Shown here in pieces: positions 34,549 to 42,742 of a stretch of 64,000 nt of DNA. The translations under genes were made by a program, and so were the position numbers. The first letter of the stretch is position 1. Each line of letters begins with the position of its first letter. This stretch comes from Actinomycetes bacterium (lineage in GTDB: Bacteria > Actinomycetota > Acidimicrobiia > Acidimicrobiales > RAAP-2). The notes beneath the pieces were generated by a model. The model was not told where the DNA came from, did not search any database, and was given only the letters and a program-made list of their open reading frames with translations. The DNA is taken from assembly GCA_021777285.1 (NCBI GenBank), contig JAJYDR010000004.1, positions 6,427 through 70,426 on the forward strand, written 5' to 3'.

Positions 34549-35745
34549 CTAGTCGTCGATCGTGAAGGGCTGGTGCACGGCCCCGAGCGTGATGCCCGCC
34601 GAGTGCAGATTGACCTTCTCGCCGCGCGCTCGCTGCGCGTGCATGGCCGCGCGCTCCCAGCGCTCTTCGACGCGGCCGTAGCGCCAGAACCCGAGGGCGC
34701 CGAGCCAGATGACGACGAAGAGGCCGACGATCGTGAAGCCGGCCTGGTTGATGTTGAAGGACGCGGCGAAGGACCAGAAGCCACCACTGAGCTTCAGCTC
34801 ACCCACCAACACCTGGGCCAATTCCAGGGTGCCGATGTAGAGCGCCACGAACACACTGAGTCCCGTGATCGTGATGTTGTAGTACACCTTGCGCACCGGC
34901 TTGGAGAACGCCCAGCCGTACGCGAAGTTCATGAACGAGCCGTCAATCGTGTCGAGCAGGCTCATGCCGGCGGCAAAGAGGATGGGCAGCGACAGGATCG
35001 CCCAGAGCGGCAGCCCGGCGGCGACCGAGGTTCCCGCGAGGACGAGGAAGGCCACCTCGGTGGCCGTGTCAAAGCCCAGGCCGAAGAGCACACCGAGCGG
35101 GTACATCTTCCACGGCGCGTCGATGGACCGCGCGAGCGGGCCGAAGAAGCGCATCATGAAGCCTCTCGCGTTGAGGTGCTTCTCGAGCTCGGAGTCGTCG
35201 AACCGGCCCTGGCGCATCGCGATGAAGAGCCGCACGATGCTCACGAGAATGATGAGGTTCAAGATCGCAATGAGGTACAAGAAGCTGCCCGAGACGACCG
35301 TGCCGATCAGTCCGCCGTAGTGGTGCAACGGCGAGTGGGTGTTTCGGACCTGCGAGCCCAGCGCGCGGGCGCCCAACCCGAGCAGCACCGTCAGCGCAAA
35401 GACCACCGACGAATGGCCGAGGGAGAAGAAGAAGCCGACCGACAGTGGTCGCTTGCCGTCGGCCATGAATTTGCGCGTCGTGTTGTCGATGGCGGCGATA
35501 TGGTCCGCGTCAAAGGCGTGGCGCATACCCAGGGTGTACGCGAGGACACCCGTGCCGACGCCGAGGGTCTTGCCCGAGTCGATCCCGAAGTGTCGCGTGG
35601 CGGCCACTAGCAACAGCGTGAAACCCACGACGTGCAACAGCGCGACGACGCCGAACATCGACGCCATGCGGCGGCGCTCGAGTCGCGAGAACGACGCGCG
35701 CACTCGCCCCAGACGAGTGCCTTCAGTGGTGGGCGCAGTCGACAC
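34549..35745 (-). CDS. NiCoT-family nickel/cobalt permease
   Basis: This 398-residue membrane protein has about eight helices and all NiCoT signatures: RHAFDADHIAAIDN in helix 2, FSLGHSSVVFAL, LGFDTATEVAFL and GMSLLDTIDGSFMNFAYGWA. The family imports Ni2+ and/or Co2+; preference is not readable from sequence. No hydrogenase or urease genes are here, while B12 enzymes are, so cobalt is reasonable. GTG 35745 is used, with AAGGTGA upstream lying inside a large dyad (35754-35778). It is downstream of the lyase gene but probably has its own promoter. Confidence 0.93.
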   Translation of the reverse strand: MSTAPTTEGTRLGRVRASFSRLERRRMASMFGVVALLHVVGFTLLLVAATRHFGIDSGKTLGVGTGVLAYTLGMRHAFDADHIAAIDNTTRKFMADGKRPLSVGFFFSLGHSSVVFALTVLLGLGARALGSQVRNTHSPLHHYGGLIGTVVSGSFLYLIAILNLIILVSIVRLFIAMRQGRFDDSELEKHLNARGFMMRFFGPLARSIDAPWKMYPLGVLFGLGFDTATEVAFLVLAGTSVAAGLPLWAILSLPILFAAGMSLLDTIDGSFMNFAYGWAFSKPVRKVYYNITITGLSVFVALYIGTLELAQVLVGELKLSGGFWSFAASFNINQAGFTIVGLFVVIWLGALGFWRYGRVEERWERAAMHAQRARGEKVNLHSAGITLGAVHQPFTIDD

Positions 35746-35753
35746 GCCGTCAC

Positions 35754-35778
35754 CTTAGTAGGAAGGTCTCCTAATAAG
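35754..35778 (-). promoter_or_regulatory. 25-bp imperfect palindrome before the Ni/Co permease
   Basis: Ten-base arms CTTAGTAGGA (35754-35763) and TCCTAATAAG (35769-35778) match at nine of ten positions with a 5-base centre, starting 9 bases upstream of the permease GTG. On the minus strand it covers the ribosome-binding sequence and a possible -10 (TACTAA). A metal-responsive repressor site is the simplest reading. It also lies just 3' of the lyase gene, but no T-run follows, so a terminator is less likely. Confidence 0.55.
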
Positions 35779-35783
35779 ACCCC

Positions 35784-36722
35784 TTACTTTGAGGAGCGCT
35801 TCAGCCCCGCTCGTTCCCCTCTGGTCAGGAATTTCGTCGCCATCTTGCGACTCGCCTCGTCGATCATCTCATCGCCGAACATGACGGCCCCGGTGTTGTT
35901 CTCGTCGGTCGCCACGCGGTACGCCTCGAGGATGTCCCAGGCCTTGTCGAACTGCTCCTGGGTGGGCGAATAGACCTCGTTCAGCACCAGCGCCTGGTCC
36001 GGGGTGAGCGCCCACTTGCCGTCGTACCCGAGCACCCGGGTGCGCTGGGCGAAGTCGCGCAGCGAATCAAGCTCGCGGATCTTGAGGAATGGACCGTCGA
36101 TCACCTGCAGGCCATTCGCGCGGCCGGCCATGAGGATCCGCGAGAACACGTAGTTGAAGTGGTCGCCGGGGTACTCGGGGATGGCGACGCCACCGGTCAG
36201 GACCGGCATCTCGATGGAGGCCGCGAAGTCGGCGGGGCCGAAGATGATCGTCTCGAGCCGCGGCGACGCGGCACAGATCTCGTCGACGTTGATGAGCCCG
36301 CGCGCCGTCTCGATCTGCGCCTCGATGCCAATGTGGCCAACGGGCAACCCCGCGTTGCGCTCGACCTGGGTCAAGAGCAAGTCCATGGCCACGACCTCGG
36401 CCGCCGACTGCACCTTGGGCAGCATGATCTCGTCGAGGCGCTCACCGGCGTTGCCGACGACATCGATGACGTCGCCGTACGTCCAGGGCGTATCCCACGC
36501 GTTCACGCGTACGCACAGCACCCGCTCGCCCCAGTCCTGCTCGCGGATCGCCTTGACGACCTTGGCGCGCGCGGCGACCTTCTCGTTGGGCGCGACGGAG
36601 TCCTCTAGATCGAGGAACGTCATGTCGGCGACCGCGGTCGGTGCCTTGGCGAGGAACCGGTCCGAAGACCCTGGGGTGGATAGGCACGAGCGTCGAGGAA
36701 GGTTGCGTGAGCGTAGGGACAT
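35784..36722 (-). CDS. HpcH/HpaI-CitE family lyase, likely malyl-CoA/methylmalyl-CoA lyase
   Basis: This 312-residue protein is a TIM-barrel lyase: RSCLSTPGSSDRFLAKAP at the N-terminus, FLDLEDSVAPNEK with Mg-binding acids, VRVNAWDTPWTYGDV, IEAQIETARGLINVDEI and FGPADFAASIEMP. The family cleaves malyl-CoA, beta-methylmalyl-CoA or citramalyl-CoA. With the hydratase and long dehydrogenase nearby, beta-methylmalyl-CoA cleavage to glyoxylate and propionyl-CoA is favoured. ATG 36722 follows TAGGCT by seven bases. It is divergent from the NlpC/P60 gene. Confidence 0.8.
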   Translation of the reverse strand: MSLRSRNLPRRSCLSTPGSSDRFLAKAPTAVADMTFLDLEDSVAPNEKVAARAKVVKAIREQDWGERVLCVRVNAWDTPWTYGDVIDVVGNAGERLDEIMLPKVQSAAEVVAMDLLLTQVERNAGLPVGHIGIEAQIETARGLINVDEICAASPRLETIIFGPADFAASIEMPVLTGGVAIPEYPGDHFNYVFSRILMAGRANGLQVIDGPFLKIRELDSLRDFAQRTRVLGYDGKWALTPDQALVLNEVYSPTQEQFDKAWDILEAYRVATDENNTGAVMFGDEMIDEASRKMATKFLTRGERAGLKRSSK

Positions 36723-36864
36723 GGCAGAGAGCCTATTTCTAGGCCGCCGCGGGCCGCGACCACGTCAGAATCGGAAATCAAAGAGTACCGATGATCAGGT
36801 ATGTTGCCCGATTTTTCGACAAAGACCGGGTCGACGGCGTTGGCGAGCCGGTAGCGTGGTGCGC

Positions 36865-37962
36865 GTGACTGACGTCGAGCGCCTTGCGCGCCACTCGACG
36901 CTACGGCCGACACGAGGGCTAAAGCGGCTACCGATGCGGGGACTGATGGTCGCCGCGGCGATGGTAGCGACGACGGCGCTGCCGGTTCCGGCGGGCGCCT
37001 CCGGATTGACCAACGCCCGCTCCGAGGCGGCGACGCTCTACCGACAGATTCAGACGATCGACAACCGCGTCGGCTACCTCGGCCAGAAGTACGACATGAC
37101 CTTGATCACGCTGCACCACATCACCAACGTGATCGCGAACACCAAGTCGATCGTCGCTCAGATCCAGCGCGACCTCGCCAAGGGCAACAGCCAACTCCAG
37201 GCGGACGCGATCTTCGCGTACGTGACCAACGGGTCCGCCGCGAGCAACAATCCCCTCTTCTCGAAGAACGCGTCGAACATCGGTGCCACCAACGTCTACA
37301 ACCAGCTCGCCGCCGGCAACGTCTCGACCACGCTCGCGAATCTCAAGAGCTACCGAATCAAGCTGACCCAGGAACGCTCGATTCTCGCCGCCGAGGACCG
37401 CAAGGCGGCCAACGCCGCGCGCACGGCGGCGCGCGCCTTCCACGAATCCAAGATCCTTCAGGCGACGCTCCAGAACACGCTGAGCAAGGTGAAGGGCCAG
37501 ATCGCCTACTTCATCAGTCAGCAGGAGGCGGCCGCGGCCGCCCAGTCCGCCAGCGCGCTGCGTAACGCCCAGCCGCAGGCGAACTTCCCCGCGCCGCCGC
37601 CGGACTCGCGCGCCAACATCGCGATCCGGGCCGCGATGTCGTTCCTCGGCGTCCCCTACGTCTGGGGCGGCGCATCGCGCTACGGCGTGGACTGCTCGGG
37701 ACTCGTCATGCTCGCCTACGCGGCGGCCGGTATCTTCCTGCCCCACTACTCCGGCGCGCAGTTCGCCGACACGATGCGCGTCCCGCTCATCGACATCCAG
37801 CCCGGCGACCTGTTGTTCTACGGCTACGACGGCGACCAGCACGTGGCCATGTACATCGGCCACGGCGAGATGATCGAAGCGCCGTCGGCCGGCTACACGG
37901 TGCACATCACGCCGGTGCGTCTCGGTTACGGCTTCGCTGGTCTCGGTCGGCCGCGCGCCTAA
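36865..37962 (+). CDS. Secreted NlpC/P60 peptidoglycan endopeptidase (RipA-like)
   Basis: This 365-residue protein has a basic N-region and signal peptide (LMVAAAMVATTALPVPAGASG), a long helical coiled-coil region (about 50-235) and a C-terminal NlpC/P60 domain with Cys277 in GVDCSGLVMLAY and the His in GDQHVAMYIGHGEMIEAP. It should cleave stem peptides during growth or division. GTG 36865 is chosen because TAGCGT lies seven bases upstream; ATG 36934 is an alternative. I looked for a c-di-AMP riboswitch in the 142-base upstream region and did not recognise one. Confidence 0.88.
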   Translation: MTDVERLARHSTLRPTRGLKRLPMRGLMVAAAMVATTALPVPAGASGLTNARSEAATLYRQIQTIDNRVGYLGQKYDMTLITLHHITNVIANTKSIVAQIQRDLAKGNSQLQADAIFAYVTNGSAASNNPLFSKNASNIGATNVYNQLAAGNVSTTLANLKSYRIKLTQERSILAAEDRKAANAARTAARAFHESKILQATLQNTLSKVKGQIAYFISQQEAAAAAQSASALRNAQPQANFPAPPPDSRANIAIRAAMSFLGVPYVWGGASRYGVDCSGLVMLAYAAAGIFLPHYSGAQFADTMRVPLIDIQPGDLLFYGYDGDQHVAMYIGHGEMIEAPSAGYTVHITPVRLGYGFAGLGRPRA

Positions 37963-37965
37963 GGC

Positions 37966-38766
37966 GTGAGCGCCTTCCCGACGTCCTTTCACGTCGGACC
38001 GCTCACGTTCCACGTCTACGGCTTCGGCCTCGCGATCGCGGCCTACGTCGCGTACCTCTACAGCCGCAAACGTCTGGAGCGCGCCGGCTTCGACGTGGGC
38101 CGCTACGGCGCGTTCGCTGGCGCGCTCGTCGTCGCCGCCCTGATCGGTGCCCGGGCCGCGCACATCGCGACGAACTGGGGCTACTACGCCGGACACCCCG
38201 GACGATGGATCGCGCTCTGGCACGGCGGCCTCGCGAGCTTCGGCGGCATCGGCGCAGCCGTACCCGTCGCGCTGGTACTGCGACGGCGCTGGTGGCCCGC
38301 GACCTCGCTCGCGCGCTTCGCGGACGCCGTCATTCCGGCGCTGGTCGCCGGCTGGGCGCTCGGCCGACTGCTCGGCCCCCAGTTCATGGTCCAGGGCGGC
38401 GGCCACTTGACCCACCAGTGGTTCGGCATGCACTACGTCGGTCAGGTCGGCAAGCGCGTCCCCGTGCCGATCATCCAAGCACTGGAGGATGGTCTGCTCT
38501 CGCTCGCCCTGCTGTGGGCGCAGCGCCGCGGCGTGGGCCGCGTCGCCGGTGTCATCTCGGGGATCGCCATGGTCGTCTGGGGGCTCGTGCGCGCACTCGA
38601 CGAGCGGCTCTTGCTCGGCCAGCAGTCGCACAGCGGATCCATCGGCGTGCAGCTCGCCGCGCTCGCGCTCGCCGCGGTCGGTGCCGTGGTCGTCCTGCGA
38701 CAGCTGCGCGCGGCCCGGCGCGACCCCGCCGGTCAGCCGATCGGCTCGAAGCGCGCCGTGAAGTGA
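37966..38766 (+). CDS. Lgt-like (prolipoprotein diacylglyceryl transferase family) membrane protein
   Basis: This 266-residue protein has about seven membrane segments and Lgt-like landmarks: FPTSFHVGPLTFHVYGFGLAI, GARAAHI, and WHGGLASFGGIGAA, where the His of E. coli Lgt is kept. The GR-GN-F motif reads GRLLGPQFM, lacking the Asn, and the usual Y-E after it reads LED. It may be a divergent Lgt or a paralogue with another substrate. GTG 37966 follows the NlpC/P60 stop by 3 bases, so the two are co-transcribed. Its 3' end overlaps the tryptophanase gene by 34 bases. Confidence 0.7.
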   Translation: MSAFPTSFHVGPLTFHVYGFGLAIAAYVAYLYSRKRLERAGFDVGRYGAFAGALVVAALIGARAAHIATNWGYYAGHPGRWIALWHGGLASFGGIGAAVPVALVLRRRWWPATSLARFADAVIPALVAGWALGRLLGPQFMVQGGGHLTHQWFGMHYVGQVGKRVPVPIIQALEDGLLSLALLWAQRRGVGRVAGVISGIAMVVWGLVRALDERLLLGQQSHSGSIGVQLAALALAAVGAVVVLRQLRAARRDPAGQPIGSKRAVK

Positions 38767-40112
38767 CGCAGCGCCGCGGGCTCGTAGACCATGCGGTAGC
38801 CCGACAGTGACGACGCCTCTTTGGCGACCGCCGTCACGACTTCGATGACGTAGTCGATGTGGCTCTGGGTGTAGGTCCGCCGCGGGATCGCCAGGCGCAC
38901 CAACTCCATGGCGGCCGGTCGCTCACTGCCGTCGGGCTGGCGCCCGAACATGACGGTACCGATCTCGACTGAGCGAATGCCGCCCAACTCGTACATCGCG
39001 ACCGACAGCGCCTGACCGGGATAGTGCAGGGGGTCGATGTGCGACAGCAGTGACTTGGCGTCGAGGTAGACCGCGTGACCGCCGATGGGCTTGACGACCG
39101 GAACGCCAGCCCGGTCGAGCGCGTCACCCAGGTAGGCGGTCGAGCGGATTCGGTAGCGCAGGTAGTCCGGGTGCACCGCCTCCTTCAGGCCCTGGGCGAG
39201 CGCCTCGAGGTCCCGCCCGGCCAGCCCGCCGTACGTGGGGAACCCCTCGGTCAGGATCAGCAGGTTGCGGCACCGCTCGGCGAGCGAATCGTCGTTGAGC
39301 GCCAACCAGCCGCCAATGTTGCCGAACGGGTCCTTCTTGGCCGACATGGTCATGCCATCGGCGAGCGACGCCATCTCGCGCACGATGTCCGCGACGTCGC
39401 GGTCGCCCTGGCCCGCCTCGCGCTCGTGGATGAACCACGCGTTCTCGGCGAATCGGCAGGCGTCGAGGAAGAAGGGCACGCCGTAGCGGTGGCAGACCTC
39501 GCTCACGGCGCGCAGGTTCTCGAGGGACACGGGCTGTCCCCCACCAGAGTTGTTGGTGATCGTCACCATCACGACCGGCACGTCGTCGCCGCGGTCGCGC
39601 AACACGGCTTCGAGGGCCGCCACGTCCATGTTGCCCTTGAAGGGATGGATCAGCGACGCGTCGTGGCCCTCGGGAATCACGAGGTCGAGCGCCTCGGCGC
39701 CCGTCGCCTCGACGTTGGCCCGGGTCGTGTCGAAGTGCGTGTTGTTGGGTACGACCTTGCCCGCACCGCCAATGGCGCTAAAGAGGATCTTTTCGGCGGC
39801 GCGTCCCTGGTGGGTCGGAATGACGTGGCGGAACGGGAAGAGCTCCTTCACCGCGGCCTCGAAACGGAACCACGAGGGCGAGCCGGCGTAACTCTCGTCG
39901 CCGTGCTGGATGGCCGCCCACTGGTCGCGCGACATCGCCCCGGTCCCCGAGTCGGTCAGCAGGTCAATCAGCACGTCCTGCGCGCGCAGGTTGAACAGGT
40001 TGTACCCCGCGTCGCGGATGGCCTCGCCTCGCTCGGCCGCCGTGGTCATGCGCAGTGGCTCAACCGAGTGAATGCGGAAGGGCTCGATGATCGTTGAAAA
40101 AGTGTGCTCCAT
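38733..40112 (-). CDS. tnaA: Tryptophanase (tryptophan indole-lyase)
   Basis: This 459-residue PLP beta-eliminating lyase forms indole, pyruvate and ammonia from tryptophan. The PLP lysine lies in MSAKKDPFG (K259/K260). Tyrosine phenol-lyase has an Arg in its VRS-ME-R-G segment for phenol binding; here the segment is IRSVEIGTVMFGR with Ile at that position, as in TnaA. LRLAIPRRTYTQSHIDY and LRHFTARFEPIG also fit. ATG 40112 follows TACGAT by seven bases, so no TnaC-type leader peptide is present. No tryptophan permease gene is adjacent. Confidence 0.85.
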   Translation of the reverse strand: MEHTFSTIIEPFRIHSVEPLRMTTAAERGEAIRDAGYNLFNLRAQDVLIDLLTDSGTGAMSRDQWAAIQHGDESYAGSPSWFRFEAAVKELFPFRHVIPTHQGRAAEKILFSAIGGAGKVVPNNTHFDTTRANVEATGAEALDLVIPEGHDASLIHPFKGNMDVAALEAVLRDRGDDVPVVMVTITNNSGGGQPVSLENLRAVSEVCHRYGVPFFLDACRFAENAWFIHEREAGQGDRDVADIVREMASLADGMTMSAKKDPFGNIGGWLALNDDSLAERCRNLLILTEGFPTYGGLAGRDLEALAQGLKEAVHPDYLRYRIRSTAYLGDALDRAGVPVVKPIGGHAVYLDAKSLLSHIDPLHYPGQALSVAMYELGGIRSVEIGTVMFGRQPDGSERPAAMELVRLAIPRRTYTQSHIDYVIEVVTAVAKEASSLSGYRMVYEPAALRHFTARFEPIG

Positions 40113-40152
40113 GGATTCGATCGTACGCCGACTGCGCCGAGCGCCTATTCGG

Positions 40153-41160
40153 CTACCAGAGCGAGTTCCACTCCTCGTCGGTCAGTCGTGCCAACTCCGT
40201 TACCGGCGTCTCCGATACGTCGATGACTTGACGCTCGTCGCTCACGTACGAGACGTGGTCGAGACCGAGCCGCCGCCACGGCCCGAACAGCTGACGGTTG
40301 GCGAACTGGTTGGAGTAGATCCCGCGCACCAGCAATGTCGACTCGGAGGCGGCCACGACAACCGCGGGCCGATGCTTCGCTCGAACGTCGGGCAACGCGG
40401 GGTCGATTGAATCGAAGGGGATCTCGACGCTGACGACCGTTCCCGCCTTCACGTGATCGGCGTTGACGAGTTTCGCTTCGGCGGGCGTCAGCGTGATCCG
40501 ACGTCGCTCGACGAGCGCCGGCGCGATCGAAACGCTCGCCGGCGGTGTCGCGGCGTCGACGCTGGCCACGGCACGAGTCTTGGCGGGGCGAGGGGGCGGC
40601 GGCGGCGCCGGCTTCTTCTTGTTCTTGGCCGCCTCTCGCCGCTGACGCCGAGCCTCGCGTACTGCGGGGTCGACGTCCTTGGGCGTCAACAGCGAACCCG
40701 TCGGCTCCACGACCTCGACCTCGGGCAACGCGAACTCGTCGCGTTCGTCGATGAGTCGGCGACAGTGTTCGGCGGCGGGAAACTGTTCGCCGACGGCGAA
40801 TGCGAGCAACGCCGCAAGGTCGGCGTCGGACACGCCCTCAGCTCGCATCGCGTCAACGGCCGCGAGCATCTGCTCGTAGGTCGGCCGCTCCGAGTGCTCG
40901 CCCAGCAGTTCAATGATCCGGTCGAGGTTGCGCGCGACGAGTAATTCGAGCAACGAGCGCACCGCGACCAGCGGGGCGCTCGCGACGAATGACGTGACGT
41001 CGCGGCGCTGCTGGAGTCCGCGCAGCGGCATGCCGACCGCAGGCGAGATCTTGGTGCTCGGGCGTAGGTCAAGGGAAGTGACCACCTCTAACACCAAGGT
41101 CTCGTCGAAACGCGCCAGTCCTCGGCGCAGTGCATCGGCCGGAGTCTGTGCGCTCGTCAT
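40153..41160 (-). CDS. Uncharacterised two-part protein with possible PemK/MazF-like C-terminus
   Basis: This 335-residue protein has no firm family assignment. Residues 1-150 are helical and acidic; residues about 165-195 form a charged, Pro-rich linker (RRQRREAAKNKKKP then six prolines). The last 100 residues contain KAGTVVSVEIPFDSID and KHRPAVVVAASE followed by LLVRGIYS, which recalls the G-x-V-V-x-V-x-F and R-P-A-V-V-V strands of PemK/MazF-like SH3 barrels. That is pattern resemblance only. GGGGGTGAG precedes ATG 41160. It has a long upstream region with a 20-base palindrome, unlike neighbouring genes. Confidence 0.6.
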   Translation of the reverse strand: MTSAQTPADALRRGLARFDETLVLEVVTSLDLRPSTKISPAVGMPLRGLQQRRDVTSFVASAPLVAVRSLLELLVARNLDRIIELLGEHSERPTYEQMLAAVDAMRAEGVSDADLAALLAFAVGEQFPAAEHCRRLIDERDEFALPEVEVVEPTGSLLTPKDVDPAVREARRQRREAAKNKKKPAPPPPPRPAKTRAVASVDAATPPASVSIAPALVERRRITLTPAEAKLVNADHVKAGTVVSVEIPFDSIDPALPDVRAKHRPAVVVAASESTLLVRGIYSNQFANRQLFGPWRRLGLDHVSYVSDERQVIDVSETPVTELARLTDEEWNSLW

Positions 41161-41254
41161 CACGACTCACCCCCGTGCGTGTGCAGCGACGACACGCTCT
41201 GCACGATGATGGGCTTCACACCGTCGGGAGCGGTACGAGGTGATGAATCGCATG

Positions 41255-41274
41255 GCAAATCGTTAACCATTTGC
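41255..41274. promoter_or_regulatory. Near-perfect 20-base palindrome
   Basis: GCAAAT and ATTTGC flank a central GTTAAC, separated from it by one C on each side; only those two positions break symmetry. It lies 95 bases upstream of the ATG of the uncharacterised gene at 40153-41160. Its size and symmetry suit a dimeric DNA-binding protein. Confidence 0.5.
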
Positions 41275-41413
41275 GAAAAACGGTCCCGGGAAAGTGCAGT
41301 CATGGTTCACCACTCTACGGCGAGATGCCTACTCGCCTTTTCTCGATTGGTGTCACCTTGCAATCAGTCGAACTGGCGATGCATCGCACGACAACGTCAA
41401 TCTCTTGAATCAG

Positions 41414-41436
41414 ATTTGACCGTCACCGAGTCAAAT
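41414..41436. promoter_or_regulatory. Inverted repeat ATTTGAC/GTCAAAT
   Basis: Perfect 7-base arms at 41414-41420 and 41430-41436 with a 9-base spacer. No T-run follows on either strand, so it is not an obvious terminator for the dehydrogenase ending at 41583. It may be an operator or structured RNA. Confidence 0.4.
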
Positions 41437-41582
41437 TAGCCAGCAGTTGTTCATCTGACATCGAAGCATCATGACGCTGGAATCGGTGACAGATGCTCAT
41501 GTATCGCGAGCAACACCCGATTATGCCCGGTCGAAGCCGCCGGCACCCACGGGTCACCGGGTCCACTGAGACTGTGACACTC

Positions 41583-42725
41583 TTACTTCAGCAGGTGCTT
41601 GGCGACCACGACGCGCTGCACCTGGTTGGTGCCCTCGTAGATCTGGGTGATCTTCGCGTCACGCATGAACCGCTCGACGGGGAAGTCCTTGGTGAACCCG
41701 TAGCCGCCGAGGAGCTGCACGGCGTCGGTCGCAACACTCATGGCCGTGTCGGACGCAAATGACTTGGCCGCGGCGGTCAGGTAACTGAGGTTGTGGTCGG
41801 GGTCGCCTTCGTCGATCGCGCTGCAGGCGTGGTAGACCATTGCGCGCGCCGCCTCGGTGCGAATCGCCATGTCCGCCAGCATGAAGCGAAGTCCCTGGAG
41901 GTCACTGATCGGCGCGCCGAACGCGCGACGCTGGGTCATGTACTGCGCGGCGTAGTCGATCGCTCCCTGGGCGATGCCCACGGCCTGGGCGCCGATGGTC
42001 GGGCGCGACCGGTCCAGCGTGTGCATGGCGATCTTGAAGCCGTCACCTTCGGCGCCGATGCGGTGCGAGGCCGGCACGCGCACGTCATTGAAGACGACCT
42101 CGCCCGTGGGTGACGCCCGCAGTCCCATCTTGTCCTCATGCTTGGGGAACTCCACGCCCGGTCCCTTCTCGACGAGGAAGCAGCTGATGCCGCGTCCCCG
42201 CGCGTCAGGGTCGGTGCTCGCGAAGACCGTGTAGGTGTCCGAGACCCCGGCGTTGGTGATCCAGTACTTCGAGCCGTTGATGATGTAATCGTCCCCGTCG
42301 CGCACGGCGCGCGTGCGCATCGCCGCCACGTCGGAGCCCGCGTCGGCCTCGGACAGGCAGTAGCTCGCCTGGATCTCGCCGGTGGCGATGCGTGGCAGGT
42401 AGGCCCGCTTGATCTCCTCGGAGGCGAAGTTGATGACCGGCAGCATGCCGAGCTTGGAGATCAGCATCGTCACCGACGTCGACGCACAGGCGCGGGCGAT
42501 CTCTTCGGCCATGATCGCCTGGGTCACCATGTCCGCGCCGGCGCCGCCGTAGGCGGCGGGAACGCCGAGCGAGGGCAGTTCCATCTCGACGCAGGCGTCG
42601 AAGCTCTTCTGGGGGAATACCTGGTCGCGGTCGTACTCGGCGGCGAAGGGCGAGATGCGCTCGTCCACGAAACCGTGCATCACGTCACGGAACGCCCGTT
42701 GTTCTTCAGTCAGGGTGAAACTCAT
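41583..42725 (-). CDS. Acyl-CoA dehydrogenase (short/branched-chain type)
   Basis: This 380-residue flavoprotein has the standard layout: MSFTLTEEQRAFRDVMHGFV, ASYCLSEADAGSDVAAM, GSKYWITNAGVSDTYTVFA, RRAFGAPISDLQGLRFMLADM and the C-terminal FMRDAKITQIYEGTNQVQR, whose Glu is the catalytic base position of short-chain dehydrogenases. Butyryl-, isobutyryl- or methylbutyryl-CoA are plausible substrates. GAGAGGACC precedes ATG 42725. The gene at 42743 lies upstream with 17 bases between, so they share a transcript. Confidence 0.93.
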   Translation of the reverse strand: MSFTLTEEQRAFRDVMHGFVDERISPFAAEYDRDQVFPQKSFDACVEMELPSLGVPAAYGGAGADMVTQAIMAEEIARACASTSVTMLISKLGMLPVINFASEEIKRAYLPRIATGEIQASYCLSEADAGSDVAAMRTRAVRDGDDYIINGSKYWITNAGVSDTYTVFASTDPDARGRGISCFLVEKGPGVEFPKHEDKMGLRASPTGEVVFNDVRVPASHRIGAEGDGFKIAMHTLDRSRPTIGAQAVGIAQGAIDYAAQYMTQRRAFGAPISDLQGLRFMLADMAIRTEAARAMVYHACSAIDEGDPDHNLSYLTAAAKSFASDTAMSVATDAVQLLGGYGFTKDFPVERFMRDAKITQIYEGTNQVQRVVVAKHLLK

Positions 42726-42742
42726 TCTGGTCCTCTCAACCG

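Larger units (their letters stand above)
41161..41582. other. 422-base intergenic region of lower G+C
   Basis: No convincing gene is present. The + strand frames at 41179-41439 and 41493-41762 lack family features, and the second continues as a shadow of the dehydrogenase. A hand count over 41221-41520 gives 153 of 300 bases G or C, well below surrounding genes. It contains a 20-base palindrome (41255-41274), a 7-base-arm dyad (41414-41436) and a widely spaced GTCACCGA/TCGGTGAC pair (41422-41429, 41483-41490). It is upstream of the 40153-41160 gene and downstream of the dehydrogenase at 41583. Confidence 0.6.

Noticed and set aside
36723..36864. c-di-AMP riboswitch upstream of the NlpC/P60 gene
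   Set aside because: Such elements are common before these genes, but the conserved core was not recognised and a leaderless start is indicated.
41179..41439. 86-residue + strand frame in the intergenic region
   Set aside because: No ribosome-binding site or -10 at the usual spacing, no recognisable domain, crosses the palindrome; probably non-coding.
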